This document shows positions 8,604-16,730 of a DNA stretch of 26,153 nucleotides, piece by piece. The notes beneath the pieces were generated by a model. That model saw only the letters and a list, made by a program, of their open reading frames with translations, made no database searches and was not told where the DNA came from. The first letter of the stretch is position 1. Each line of letters begins with the position of its first letter. Source of the DNA: Alphaproteobacteria bacterium. GTDB taxonomy: Bacteria > Pseudomonadota > Alphaproteobacteria > SHVP01. The stretch spans positions 1 to 26,153 of the forward strand of contig JAPKDI010000002.1 of assembly GCA_026421105.1 (NCBI GenBank), read 5' to 3'. Position numbers and translations under genes: made by a program.

Positions 8604-10160
8604 ATGACCACTGCAGCCGACACAACCGCCCTCGCGCCACGTCTCGCCGCCGTTGTCGGGGCCAACCATGTTGTAACCGACCCGGCTGAGCGCGCGGTCT
8701 ACTCGCAAGACGTCACGCAGTGGGATGCACCAGTTGCCGATGTTGTGGTGCGGCCAGGGTCGGCAGCTGAAGTAGCGGCGCTTTTGAAACTAGCCGCCGA
8801 ACTCGGACTGGCCGTCGCACCCCGCGGTGGTGGCCTGTCCTACACCCGCGGTTATGTGCCCGAGAAATCCAGCACCATGGTGCTCGACCTCACGCGCCTC
8901 AATGAGATCTATGAGGTCAATGAGGAAGATCGCTACATCACACTCGGGCCCACAGTCACATGGCAACAGGTGATGGACGAACTGCGACCGCGCGGCATGC
9001 GCACCGTCCTTACAGGACCGATCTCCGGTATCTACTCAACTGTCGGTGGCGCGGCCTCACAAAATGTACCGGGCAGCATGGACTCGATTCTAGGTATCGA
9101 AGTCGTGCTCGCGGATGGCCGCATCGTGCACACCGGTTCTTCGGCCATTTCCCGTGCCGCCTCACCCTTCTACCGCTACTACGGACCGGATCTCACCGGG
9201 TTATTCCTGGGCGATACCGGCACCTATGGCGTGAAGACACGCCTGACGCTGCGGATTGAACCGATCCCCGAAGGCGTGGCTTTCGGCTCATTCGCATTCG
9301 AGAACTTGTCCGACATGGCGCACGCGATGACTGACGTCTCCCGCCTCGGTGTCGCAGCCAAAAGTTTCGGCATGGACCCGCTTAAGAACCGTACGGCGAC
9401 CAAGGTCAGCCTTCGCGATGGGGCGAATACATTGAAGGAAGTGGCGCTCAGCTCGGGCTCATTGATGCGCGGTCTCAAGGACGCAGCGCGGATCGTCACG
9501 GCGGGTCGCGACGCCTACGACGATGTAAAATGGTCGCTCCATCTCACCGTCGAAGGGTTCGACCAACGCGCCGCAGACGTCGCCATGGAAGCCGCCCGCA
9601 GGGCCTGCGCCGACCATGGCGGGCGCGACATCGAGCCTAGCATTCCCATCGCGATGCGCGCCAAGCCATTCTCCATTCGCGGGTTTCTTGGTCTCCAAGG
9701 TGAACGCTGGGTCCCGGTACATGGCGTATTCCCGATGTCGAAAGCGCAAGACGCAGTGAAGGCCGTCGACGCCTTTTTCGCCGAACGTCAGTCCCGGCTC
9801 GATGCGCACGACATTCACCACTCGTATCTCTCTTCAATTAACGGCCAGTTCTGGTTGCTGGAGCCGATGTTCTATTGGGTCGACGAGGTCAGCGAGTTTC
9901 ACATGCGCTACCTCGATCGCAAGCGCTATGCCAAGTTTGAGTCTATCCCGGCCGATCCCGATGCACGCGCCACGGTGATGGCAGTGCGTGCCGAACTTCG
10001 CGACCTGTTTCACAGCATGGGTGCAGTCTCTTCTCAAATCGGCAAGTTCTATGATTTACCGGGCGCTCTAGAACCAGAAACGTACGCCGTCCTGACATCG
10101 ATCAAGGACCTTCTCGATCCCGATCGCCGGCTCAATCCCGGCAACCTCGGCTGGCGATAG
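8604..10160 (+). CDS. FAD-linked oxidase/dehydrogenase (VAO/PCMH family, GlcD-like)
   Basis: This 518-residue flavoprotein has the two-part layout of the vanillyl-alcohol oxidase/D-lactate dehydrogenase family. The N-terminal FAD-binding domain includes VADVVVRPGSAAEVAALLKL, the PRGGGLSYTRGY dinucleotide loop, and GPISGIYSTVGGAASQNVPG followed by DSILGIEVVLADGRIVHTGS. Next comes GLFLGDTGTYGVKTRLTLRI. A substrate/cap domain follows and the protein ends with the family signature DPDRRLNPGNLGW. The frame is open upstream within the hydrolase gene; ATG 8604, four bases after the preceding stop, gives the natural N-terminus. Related enzymes oxidise alpha-hydroxy acids or para-hydroxy aromatics. 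The substrate here is unknown, but the operon position suggests an oxidation step whose electrons might feed the Fe-S protein downstream. Confidence 0.93.
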   Translation: MTTAADTTALAPRLAAVVGANHVVTDPAERAVYSQDVTQWDAPVADVVVRPGSAAEVAALLKLAAELGLAVAPRGGGLSYTRGYVPEKSSTMVLDLTRLNEIYEVNEEDRYITLGPTVTWQQVMDELRPRGMRTVLTGPISGIYSTVGGAASQNVPGSMDSILGIEVVLADGRIVHTGSSAISRAASPFYRYYGPDLTGLFLGDTGTYGVKTRLTLRIEPIPEGVAFGSFAFENLSDMAHAMTDVSRLGVAAKSFGMDPLKNRTATKVSLRDGANTLKEVALSSGSLMRGLKDAARIVTAGRDAYDDVKWSLHLTVEGFDQRAADVAMEAARRACADHGGRDIEPSIPIAMRAKPFSIRGFLGLQGERWVPVHGVFPMSKAQDAVKAVDAFFAERQSRLDAHDIHHSYLSSINGQFWLLEPMFYWVDEVSEFHMRYLDRKRYAKFESIPADPDARATVMAVRAELRDLFHSMGAVSSQIGKFYDLPGALEPETYAVLTSIKDLLDPDRRLNPGNLGWR

Positions 10161-10196
10161 AAAAGAAACGCTCGTCCACAAGGAATTTGTGAAGCC

Positions 10197-11222
10197 ATGT
10201 CGAAACCTATTGTTGATCGTCGGCTCGACGACGACTGGCAACCACCGCTGGAGCCTTACGTCACGCCGCAAGTTCAGCGCGATCTCTTTCCCGACGTTTC
10301 GGGCAACACCATCAATGGTCTTGGCGAGGCCAGTGTCCGACCGCCTGAACCGATCTACCACCACGATCCGGAACGTACGCGTTTTGGCGCGCTCCAAACT
10401 TGGTTTCGCGGCCTTCCGGGACATCCGCTGATCGACAAAGCGCGCCGTGACCGGACCCCCATTATGGAGGAAAGGCTTGCGCCTCTTGCACCCCTAGCGG
10501 AGCAGCGTAGCGGGCCATACTGGAGCGTCGCCATCAAGGAACAAGCGCGCAGCGTCGGCGCCGAACTTGTCGGAATTACTCAAATGCGTCCCGAATGGGT
10601 ATTCGAGGGATTCGAGATCAAGCAGCAATGGGTAATCGTCATGGGCGTGGCCATGGATCACGCAGAACTCAGCACGGCACCCCACCCGCGGTCCGTTGCC
10701 GAGGTGGTGCGCCAATACGGTCGCGGCACCCAAGTAGCCAAGCGCCTCGCCAGTTGGCTGCGCACCAAGGGCTGGGATGGGTTTCCGCATGGAGGGCCCG
10801 AGGCCGGACCCATCTTGATGATCCCGCCCGCGTTAGCGTGCGGCTTTGGTGAGCTTGGTAAAGATGGCTCAATCATTAATCGCGACTTCGGCTCAAGCTT
10901 CCGCCTGGCCTACGTCCTCACCAATTTGCCCCTCGTAGCCGACGCGCCAGATGTCTTTGGCGCCGATGAATTTTGTATGAACTGCCGTGTTTGCGAAAAG
11001 GCATGTCCGCCGGACGCGATCACGCCGGTCAAGCACTTGGTTCGTGGCGAGGCTAAGTGGTACGTCGATTTCGACAAATGTGTCCCCTATTTCAACGACA
11101 CCACCGGATGCGGTATTTGCATTGCGGTCTGTCCGTGGAGCCATCCTGGGATCGCGACAAAGCTCGCTGCCAAGCTTACCCGCCGCCGCGTCCGCCATGA
11201 GGCTAACGCCACCGCAGACTAG
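10197..11222 (+). CDS. Soluble reductive-dehalogenase-like (RdhA/QueG-related) 4Fe-4S protein
   Basis: This 341-residue protein shows the reductive dehalogenase core. The sequence ALACGFGELGKDG...RDFGSSFRLAYVLTNLPL matches the family's corrinoid-domain consensus. It is followed by two ferredoxin-type clusters, with Cys260, 263, 266 and 270 (CMNCRVCEKACP), and Cys295, 305, 308 and 312 (ending CGICIAVCPW). Tyr174 in VVRQYGRGTQVAKRLASWLR lies where relatives keep a conserved tyrosine; assigning it as catalytic is inference. There is no TAT signal, unlike respiratory RdhA, and no fused reductase domain, unlike NpRdhA-type catabolic enzymes, so it is short and probably cytoplasmic. A 36-base gap with an AAGGA ribosome site separates it from the FAD oxidase. 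It may act in dehalogenation or another corrinoid-dependent reduction. Its stop TAG overlaps the convergent exporter gene's stop. Confidence 0.85.
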   Translation: MSKPIVDRRLDDDWQPPLEPYVTPQVQRDLFPDVSGNTINGLGEASVRPPEPIYHHDPERTRFGALQTWFRGLPGHPLIDKARRDRTPIMEERLAPLAPLAEQRSGPYWSVAIKEQARSVGAELVGITQMRPEWVFEGFEIKQQWVIVMGVAMDHAELSTAPHPRSVAEVVRQYGRGTQVAKRLASWLRTKGWDGFPHGGPEAGPILMIPPALACGFGELGKDGSIINRDFGSSFRLAYVLTNLPLVADAPDVFGADEFCMNCRVCEKACPPDAITPVKHLVRGEAKWYVDFDKCVPYFNDTTGCGICIAVCPWSHPGIATKLAAKLTRRRVRHEANATAD

Positions 11223-13102
11223 GTCGTGGACCGATTGTCCACTGTGCTCTTCGCCAACCCGGCTGGCATGTCATCGAATGACGCGTAGTTCAGCGCATAC
11301 AGACTGGCATAAAGACCGTTCTTTTCGATCAATGTGTCGTGTGGCCCGCTCTCGACAATCTGACCGTCTTGCAGAACGATGATCCGATCAGCGCCGCGAA
11401 TCGTCGCCAGACGGTGGGCGATCACGATCCCCGTTCGGCCTTCGAGGAGGCGCTCCAACGCTTTCTGTATTTGCCGTTCCGTGTAGCTATCGATATTAGC
11501 GGTCGCCTCATCGAGGATGAGTATCCGCGTGTCGGCCACCAGCGCGCGGGCAAAACTCAGTAACTGGCGCTGTCCGAGCGATAGATTTCGCCCGAGTTCA
11601 ACTAGCATCGTATCGTAGCCCATTGGCAGACGCATGATGAACTCATGTGCGCCTACAACCTTTGCTGCGTCTTCCACATCCGCTCGGGTCGCGCCGTCTT
11701 TGTTGTACCGGATGTTCTCGAAGATCGTCCCGGTGAACAGGAAGGGGTCCTGCAGGACCATGCTGACGTGCTTCGATAGCGCGTCTTTGGCGTAGTCGCG
11801 TACATCGACACCGTCAATTTGGATCGATCCCTCCCACACTTCATAGAACCGGTGGAGAAGGGAAGTAATGCTGGTTTTCCCTGATCCCGTCGGACCGACC
11901 AACGCCACAGTTTCACCAGGCTGAACCTGAAAGCTAACGTCATGCAGGACCGGTCGGTTCGTTTCATAACCAAACGTCACGTTGCGGAATTCGACGGCGC
12001 CCTCGACATTCTCCGGTGAGACGGCTTCAGGCTTGTTGGCGATTGCCAACGCCACGTCCAACACCTCGAAGATGCGTTGCCCGGATGCCATCGCGCGCTG
12101 CATGATGCTGTATTGCATAGTTAGCGACCTGATCGGGTCAAAGAATCGCTGGACGTAGAAGATGAAGGCGACAATGACACCAATATCCAAGCCTTCGTCC
12201 AGCACCAGCGATCCGCCCAATACGATCACGATGGCAAACGCGAGCCCGGTGAGCGTATCGACAATAGGTACCATCGTTTGGCCGAATTTTGCGGCGCGCA
12301 GATGCGCTTTCAGGTTGTCCCGCGCCTTGATGTCGAACAGGTCATAGTTCACGGCCTCGCGCCGCATCGCCTGCACGGTGCGCACGGCACGAATCCCTTC
12401 CGCCAGGGCGCCGCTGGCCGCCGAGTTGGTCTCTCGCGCATGGCGAAACGCGGCTCGCGCGCGTGGTAACCAGACGATGCGCACCAAAAATAGCGTGGGC
12501 ACAATCGCCAGCGTCAGCAACCCGAGCTCAAAATTTAGGCTCAGCATGATCACCACAATACCGACGAGCAGTACGAGGTCGCCGATCGCGGTGATCGAAT
12601 TGTCGAGAAATTCCTGTAGCGAGTTCACGTCGCCCTGCAGGCGGGACATCATGCGTCCAACCTCGGTCCGATCCATGAACGTCAGTGCAACGTTTTGCAA
12701 ATGCGCGAACATGCTGCGCCGTAATTCGAAGATCACCCGTTCGCCGGTCCACCCGACCAACCAGTCTTGCAACCAATTGGCCGCGTAGTTGGTCAACACG
12801 ACGGCGAAGAACACGGCTACGGTCAGCATCAAGAGGCCGGACCCACCGGCGTCAGACAACAACGCGTCATCAATTGCCCAGCGAATGATCAACGGGATCG
12901 CTAGTTGGCTAGCTGTAAATGTTAGGACGGCAATAATCGCCAGTACGATGGCGCCTTGGTAGGGGCGGACGTAGCCCATGAACCGGCGGACAACGTGGCG
13001 GTCGAACGCCGCGCCAAACATTTCCTCATCGCGGCTGATCTGAGAGCCAACGACGGCGCGCAGCTTGCGCCCGCTGTTTTCCCTCGGGTCAAGGGCGCTC
13101 AT
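11219..13102 (-). CDS. ABC exporter half-transporter, canonical-Walker-B partner
   Basis: This 627-residue fusion of a six-helix membrane domain (about 45-330) and an ATPase domain belongs to the MsbA/LmrCD-like exporter family. Walker A is GPTGSGKTS from 403, the Q-loop is VLQDPFLF, Walker B is ILILDEATANID with the catalytic Glu532, and the H-loop is VIAHRLAT. The signature is LSLGQ at 507-511 instead of LSGGQ. That deviation is expected in the partner that faces a degenerate ATP site. The ATG overlaps the stop of the upstream half-transporter gene by 4 bases, so the two should be made and assembled together. The substrate could be a lipid, drug or metabolite and is not predictable. The TAG stop overlaps the RdhA-like gene's stop on the other strand. 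Confidence 0.95.
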   Translation of the reverse strand: MSALDPRENSGRKLRAVVGSQISRDEEMFGAAFDRHVVRRFMGYVRPYQGAIVLAIIAVLTFTASQLAIPLIIRWAIDDALLSDAGGSGLLMLTVAVFFAVVLTNYAANWLQDWLVGWTGERVIFELRRSMFAHLQNVALTFMDRTEVGRMMSRLQGDVNSLQEFLDNSITAIGDLVLLVGIVVIMLSLNFELGLLTLAIVPTLFLVRIVWLPRARAAFRHARETNSAASGALAEGIRAVRTVQAMRREAVNYDLFDIKARDNLKAHLRAAKFGQTMVPIVDTLTGLAFAIVIVLGGSLVLDEGLDIGVIVAFIFYVQRFFDPIRSLTMQYSIMQRAMASGQRIFEVLDVALAIANKPEAVSPENVEGAVEFRNVTFGYETNRPVLHDVSFQVQPGETVALVGPTGSGKTSITSLLHRFYEVWEGSIQIDGVDVRDYAKDALSKHVSMVLQDPFLFTGTIFENIRYNKDGATRADVEDAAKVVGAHEFIMRLPMGYDTMLVELGRNLSLGQRQLLSFARALVADTRILILDEATANIDSYTERQIQKALERLLEGRTGIVIAHRLATIRGADRIIVLQDGQIVESGPHDTLIEKNGLYASLYALNYASFDDMPAGLAKSTVDNRSTT

Positions 13103-14931
13103 TCGGCCACCTCAAGCGCCTGTGCGGCGTCCTCGCCGGTCGTCTGCAGGCGGTAAAGCGCCGCGTACTTTCCGCCTTGCGCTATCAACGCATCGTGGTT
13201 GCCGCGCTCGACGATCTGCCCGGCTGCCAGAAATATGATTTCGTCGGCGTGCTTCAACGCACTCAACCGATGCGACACGATAATCGTCGTGCGGCTCGCG
13301 GCATCGGCATTGAGCTCTCGTTGGATCATCCGCTCGGTCCCCGCATCAATGGCCGCGGTAGAATCATCCAAAACCAAAACCGGTGGCTGGAGTAGTGCGG
13401 CCCGCGCGATGGCGACGCGTTGCTTTTGCCCACCTGACAACGAAACACCACGCTCACCGACGAGGCTCTCATAGCCCTCCGGCAGCGTGTCGATGAAAGT
13501 GCCGATCTGCGCCGCCCCGGCGGCATTCCGGATGTCGGTTTTCTCTGCCCATGGATTGCCATAGGCGATGTTGTTTTCGATAGACGACGTAAAGAGATAG
13601 GGGTCTTGCGCCACCACACATACCGCTTCGCGCAACGAGGTCGCTGTTATGTCGCGAATATCTTGCCCATTAATGGTGATCCGCCCCTGCGTCGCCTCAT
13701 AGTGGCGCGGCAGCAGCTGGGAAATCGTCGACTTGCCACTCCCCGGCGGCCCCACGATGCCAAGGATTTTGCCACGAGAAACCGAAAACGAGACATCGCG
13801 AAGCACCGGCGCATCGGTACGCCCATCGTATGCAAACGTGACGTTCTCAAACCGCACCGCGCCATCACCAGGTGCCAACGCTTTGGCGTCTGGCGCGTCC
13901 TGAATGATTACATCGGCGTCCAATACGGCGAATAGGCGGCCCCCGCAGGTAGACGCACGCGCAAACGAGTTCACCACCATGCCGATCATGCGCACAGGTT
14001 GTTGCAAGATAGTCATGAACGTAAGGAATTCAGTCAGCGTCCCGACGGTCATGCTGCCATCCAGAACGCGCAGGCCCCCAACCCACAAGACCAGCGCCAT
14101 GGCGACAAAGAACGCGAACGTCATTGCACTCGTCGCGGACGACCGTGCGCTGATCCGTTCTCGTGAAAGGTCGAGCGCCGGCAATGCGGTCTCGTCGTAT
14201 TTCGCCATTTCGTGTTCTTCTGCGCCAAACGCACGTACCACGCGGATGCCGGTCAGGTTCTCGTCCATGATTCGGCCCAAGACACCCAGACTCTCCTGTA
14301 GCTTGAGCCACAGCCCGCGCAGCTTCAGCCGAATGGTGGCCGAGCGCCACGCGACGAAAGGCACGAAACTAAGGCTCAAGAGTCCCAGCACCACGTCGGT
14401 CGACAGCATGAGCGCCGCGCCGACCGCAACCATCACGACAAGCAGCAACGTTCGCAGTACGGCCAGGTTGAAGAACATCCGTACGCCTTCGATGTCCAAC
14501 AAGCCGCGCGTGACGAGGTCGCCGGTGTGCACGCTGTCGTGAAATGTGAAATTCAGTTTCTGCAGCTTGGCGTAGAAATCCAAACGCAGTCGATAGCCCA
14601 CGAGGTGCCCAATCGACTCGCCGCCGTAGTTGTGCACCAGCGTAAATACACCCCGCGCGACCGAAACGACGAACAGCAGTCCTGCCGTGGTCCACAACGC
14701 AGCTCGGGCAGCTTCGGCGTCCACAGCGTCATTCCCCAGGGACAAAAGCGCCCCGTCGATGGCATCGCCCAGCAGGCGAGGCACCAACAATTGTAAGACG
14801 ACCGCGATCAACGTTGCCACAACGGCAATCGTGACCCGTGTCCGGTCTTGGACAGCCAATTTCACGATTCGCCACAGAACGGCGAAATCGCCCGCCGTCC
14901 GGCGGCCGCCAGAATAATCTTCAGAAGGCAT
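13099..14931 (-). CDS. ABC exporter half-transporter, degenerate-Walker-B partner
   Basis: This is a 610-residue membrane-plus-ATPase half-exporter. The membrane domain spans about 30-330. Walker A is GPPGSGKST at 394-402, the signature LSGGQ at 498-502 is canonical, and the H-loop is IVSHRLSA. Walker B reads VLVLDDSTAAID, with Asp523 replacing the catalytic glutamate. Together with the LSLGQ signature of its neighbour, this predicts one degenerate and one hydrolytic ATP site, as in TM287/288, BmrCD and LmrCD heterodimers. The frame could start one codon earlier at a TTG, but ATG 14931 is preferred. No strong ribosome site is visible. It is the first gene of the two-gene unit. Confidence 0.94.
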   Translation of the reverse strand: MPSEDYSGGRRTAGDFAVLWRIVKLAVQDRTRVTIAVVATLIAVVLQLLVPRLLGDAIDGALLSLGNDAVDAEAARAALWTTAGLLFVVSVARGVFTLVHNYGGESIGHLVGYRLRLDFYAKLQKLNFTFHDSVHTGDLVTRGLLDIEGVRMFFNLAVLRTLLLVVMVAVGAALMLSTDVVLGLLSLSFVPFVAWRSATIRLKLRGLWLKLQESLGVLGRIMDENLTGIRVVRAFGAEEHEMAKYDETALPALDLSRERISARSSATSAMTFAFFVAMALVLWVGGLRVLDGSMTVGTLTEFLTFMTILQQPVRMIGMVVNSFARASTCGGRLFAVLDADVIIQDAPDAKALAPGDGAVRFENVTFAYDGRTDAPVLRDVSFSVSRGKILGIVGPPGSGKSTISQLLPRHYEATQGRITINGQDIRDITATSLREAVCVVAQDPYLFTSSIENNIAYGNPWAEKTDIRNAAGAAQIGTFIDTLPEGYESLVGERGVSLSGGQKQRVAIARAALLQPPVLVLDDSTAAIDAGTERMIQRELNADAASRTTIIVSHRLSALKHADEIIFLAAGQIVERGNHDALIAQGGKYAALYRLQTTGEDAAQALEVAE

Positions 14932-15046
14932 CAAGGGCTTAAGATGGAGTTCTAATAAGGTTCACGATTTCCGGGATAATCGCACCTCCAGGCCACTTTG
15001 GCCAAACCTTCGCCAAACCCGCCCAACGCGTGGACGGGTGCGGACT
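14932..15046. other. Short intergenic region between the exporter and RidA genes
   Basis: These 115 bases lie between the start of the exporter operon and the end of the RidA-family gene, both on the - strand. They should hold the exporter promoter and any terminator of the RidA gene. I see only a weak inverted repeat (GGCC-ACTTT-GGCC) and no convincing promoter, terminator or coding sequence. Confidence 0.4.
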
Positions 15047-15445
15047 TCAGGGGAGAAGATTGCCCTCTACCAATGCCGTCGCATCAATCTCAATCAGCCG
15101 CTCCGGCCGGCCAAGGGCCGCCACGGCGACGAAGGTATCAGCCGGGTAGGGTGCCTTGAACCAGCGTTGTCGCAGGGCAAACACGTTTTCGCGGTACTGC
15201 ATGTCGGTGACATAGATCGTCACCTTGACGATTTTATTCACATCGCTTCCGGCGGCCTGTAAAGCGCGTTGGATATTGCGCATCGCCTGGTCGGCCTGGG
15301 CGTTAAAGCCGCCGTCCACCGTCTTCCCGGAGTCGTCCATCCCGACCTGTCCTGACAACAGAATGAGGTCGCCGATACGAAATCCTTGCGAGATGAAGAA
15401 AGGTTCGAACGGGTCCGGCTCAAGGTGGATACGTTGGGCGTCCAT
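15047..15445 (-). CDS. RidA/YjgF-family protein
   Basis: This 132-residue protein covers a complete Rid-family fold: FRIGDLILLSGQVGMDDSGK, GFNAQADQAMRNIQRALQAAGS, VVKVTIYVTDM-like strands (here IVKVTIYVTDM), and the C-terminal RLIEIDATALVEG. Archetypal RidA is an imine/enamine deaminase with an arginine in an RLP motif just before the last strand. Here the aligned stretch is ALGRPERLIEIDA, so that arginine does not fall in the same place and the protein probably belongs to another Rid subgroup, often found in catabolic clusters. An AGGAG ribosome site lies at 15453-15457 on the - strand, about 7 bases before the ATG. A 2-aminobenzoate-CoA-ligase-like gene nearby fits a role in nitrogenous aromatic metabolism, but this link is inference. 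Confidence 0.92.
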   Translation of the reverse strand: MDAQRIHLEPDPFEPFFISQGFRIGDLILLSGQVGMDDSGKTVDGGFNAQADQAMRNIQRALQAAGSDVNKIVKVTIYVTDMQYRENVFALRQRWFKAPYPADTFVAVAALGRPERLIEIDATALVEGNLLP

Positions 15446-15452
15446 GACGGGT

Positions 15453-15457
15453 CTCCT
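15453..15457 (-). promoter_or_regulatory. Ribosome binding site of the RidA-family gene
   Basis: AGGAG on the - strand, seven bases upstream of the ATG at 15445. It supports that start for the 132-residue protein. Confidence 0.7.
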
Positions 15458-15559
15458 GATGTGTTAAAATCAAAGCATGGCAGCAGAACCCGCCGGGGCA
15501 ACCGAAGACCCCGCGACCGCTCGCGCGACATTTGGGGTACTCCTGGGTTTTTACACTAA

Positions 15560-15808
15560 CCTCAACGCGCCTCGGCGGCCCTCGCGGCAGCCCATGCGCT
15601 CCAGGGTGACTCGAGCCAAATGGTCGTCGACGTCGAAACCGGTGCGGTGGACCGTGGCGCGTGCGCCACCGGCAACAAATACCGTCTCGACCGGTTTTGG
15701 CGGAATGCGCGCACCCTGTCGGTATACGACCCGATTGATACGATGGCGCAACAAATCGGTGCCTTCGAGATCGATGGTGCTCCGCTCGTCCTCAGCGTCG
15801 GCACATAA
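15560..15808 (+). pseudogene. Remnant of an acyl-CoA dehydrogenase/DszC-like C-terminus
   Basis: The gap between the RidA gene and the next cupin gene contains an open frame with no credible start, following a TAA at 15557-15559. It reads like the end of an acyl-CoA dehydrogenase-fold flavin monooxygenase (SfnB/DszC type). An alanine-rich helix (ASAALAAAHALQG) is followed by KYRLDRFWRNARTLSVYDP, close to the RHWRNARTHTLHDP motif of that family, then a short tail and a TAA at 15806. About 80 of the expected 400 residues remain and the flavin-binding core is absent. It is probably a degraded gene. Other frames here (for example 15477-15857) give low-complexity Arg/Ser-rich translations and look spurious. 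Confidence 0.55.
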
Positions 15809-15881
15809 CTCGTCACATTTGGCCCTGTACGGAACGCACGCCAGCCGCCACAATTAGGGTTCACTGATTTGGAGCGCGCCC

Positions 15882-16649
15882 GTGGTTGATGTCGTCGCGA
15901 AACAAGAAGCCTCTGCCCGCCGTCAGGTCCTGATGGTCCCCGGCTATACCGAAACCGGTAGTGACGAGAACTACTACGTCACGCAATTCTTCGGCGCGCT
16001 TCCGGCCAATGTGGACCCAAACCCGCCTGCTGAGGCGATGGGTCGCCCGCAGGCGTACTATGTGGAGCAACCGCCTCAGGCCGCGGTACCACCGCACTAT
16101 CACGACACCAACCAGTACCAAGTCTTCTTGCAAGGCAGCGCGATATTCGGCAAGAAATACGTCGCCCCGCTCGCTGTTCACTACGCCAGCGGCCATACCC
16201 CTTACGGTCCGATCATCACCAATGACGATGCGACGCACTACCTCACCTTGCGTAATCAGTGGGACTCTGGCGGTAAGACAATGCCGCAAAGCCGTCCCAC
16301 GCTGCGCTCGGTGCGCCGGCGCTTTCGTATGATCGAAGAACTCGCGCTGCCCGACCTGAAGGTATTGGCCGTCGGCGCGGTCGATCGCGACGACGTCTTG
16401 GCTTGCGAAGACGATGGTCTCGGCGTCTCAACATTCGGCCTCGGTGCAGGTGCGGAAACCGGGTTGGCACTTGCGGCCCCAGGCGAGGGGCGCTTCGGTC
16501 TCGTCCTTGCCGGCGTACTCCTTGGGCAGGACAAGCCTCTCGACACCGGTAGTTGCGTCTATATCGGTGCGGCCGATGACGAGACCTTTAGGGCAGGACC
16601 CGAAGGCGCTGCCGTCCTAGTGATGCAGTTCCCGCCCGAACCGATCTAG
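15882..16649 (+). CDS. Cupin-like protein of unknown function, GTG start
   Basis: This 255-residue protein contains one recognisable cupin motif, PPHYHDTNQYQVFLQG at about 70-85, whose two histidines and glutamine could bind a metal. It continues with YASGHTPYGPIITNDDATHYLTLRNQWDSGG. The second half has a weaker barrel-like repeat (about 170-250). It starts at GTG 15882, with GGAG about 8 bases upstream; no ATG fits. No signal peptide is evident. It lies between an acyl-CoA dehydrogenase remnant and an LLM-class monooxygenase on the same strand, which suggests a catabolic or sensing role, but I do not recognise a specific function. Confidence 0.82.
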   Translation: MVDVVAKQEASARRQVLMVPGYTETGSDENYYVTQFFGALPANVDPNPPAEAMGRPQAYYVEQPPQAAVPPHYHDTNQYQVFLQGSAIFGKKYVAPLAVHYASGHTPYGPIITNDDATHYLTLRNQWDSGGKTMPQSRPTLRSVRRRFRMIEELALPDLKVLAVGAVDRDDVLACEDDGLGVSTFGLGAGAETGLALAAPGEGRFGLVLAGVLLGQDKPLDTGSCVYIGAADDETFRAGPEGAAVLVMQFPPEPI

Positions 16650-16688
16650 CGCCACTCAGGCGCTGAACGGCAGCACATACGCGCTAGG

Positions 16689-16710
16689 GCGCCCGCCGCA
16701 ACGCGGGCGC
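16689..16710 (+). terminator. Perfect 8-bp hairpin between cupin and LLM genes
   Basis: GCGCCCGC, a 6-base loop (CGCAAC) and GCGGGCGC form a perfect inverted repeat 39 bases after the cupin stop and 11 bases before the ribosome site of the LLM gene. It lacks a following T-run (AATTG comes next), so it is either a weak terminator, an RNA-stability element or a 5' leader hairpin of the downstream gene. Confidence 0.45.
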
Positions 16711-16721
16711 AATTGCCGCGT

Positions 16722-16727
16722 GGGAGG
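16722..16727 (+). promoter_or_regulatory. Ribosome binding site of the LLM monooxygenase gene
   Basis: GGGAGG immediately precedes two adjacent ATG codons (16731 and 16734). It excludes the upstream in-frame TTG at 16713 as the start, since the site would then lie inside the coding region. Confidence 0.75.
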
Positions 16728-16730
16728 ACG

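Noticed and set aside
15001..15046. Possible terminator upstream of the exporter genes
   Set aside because: The inverted repeat arms are only four bases and no T-run follows.
15477..15857. 126-codon frame between the RidA and cupin genes
   Set aside because: Low-complexity Arg/Ser/Thr-rich translation without family resemblance; another frame in the same place carries the dehydrogenase-like motif.
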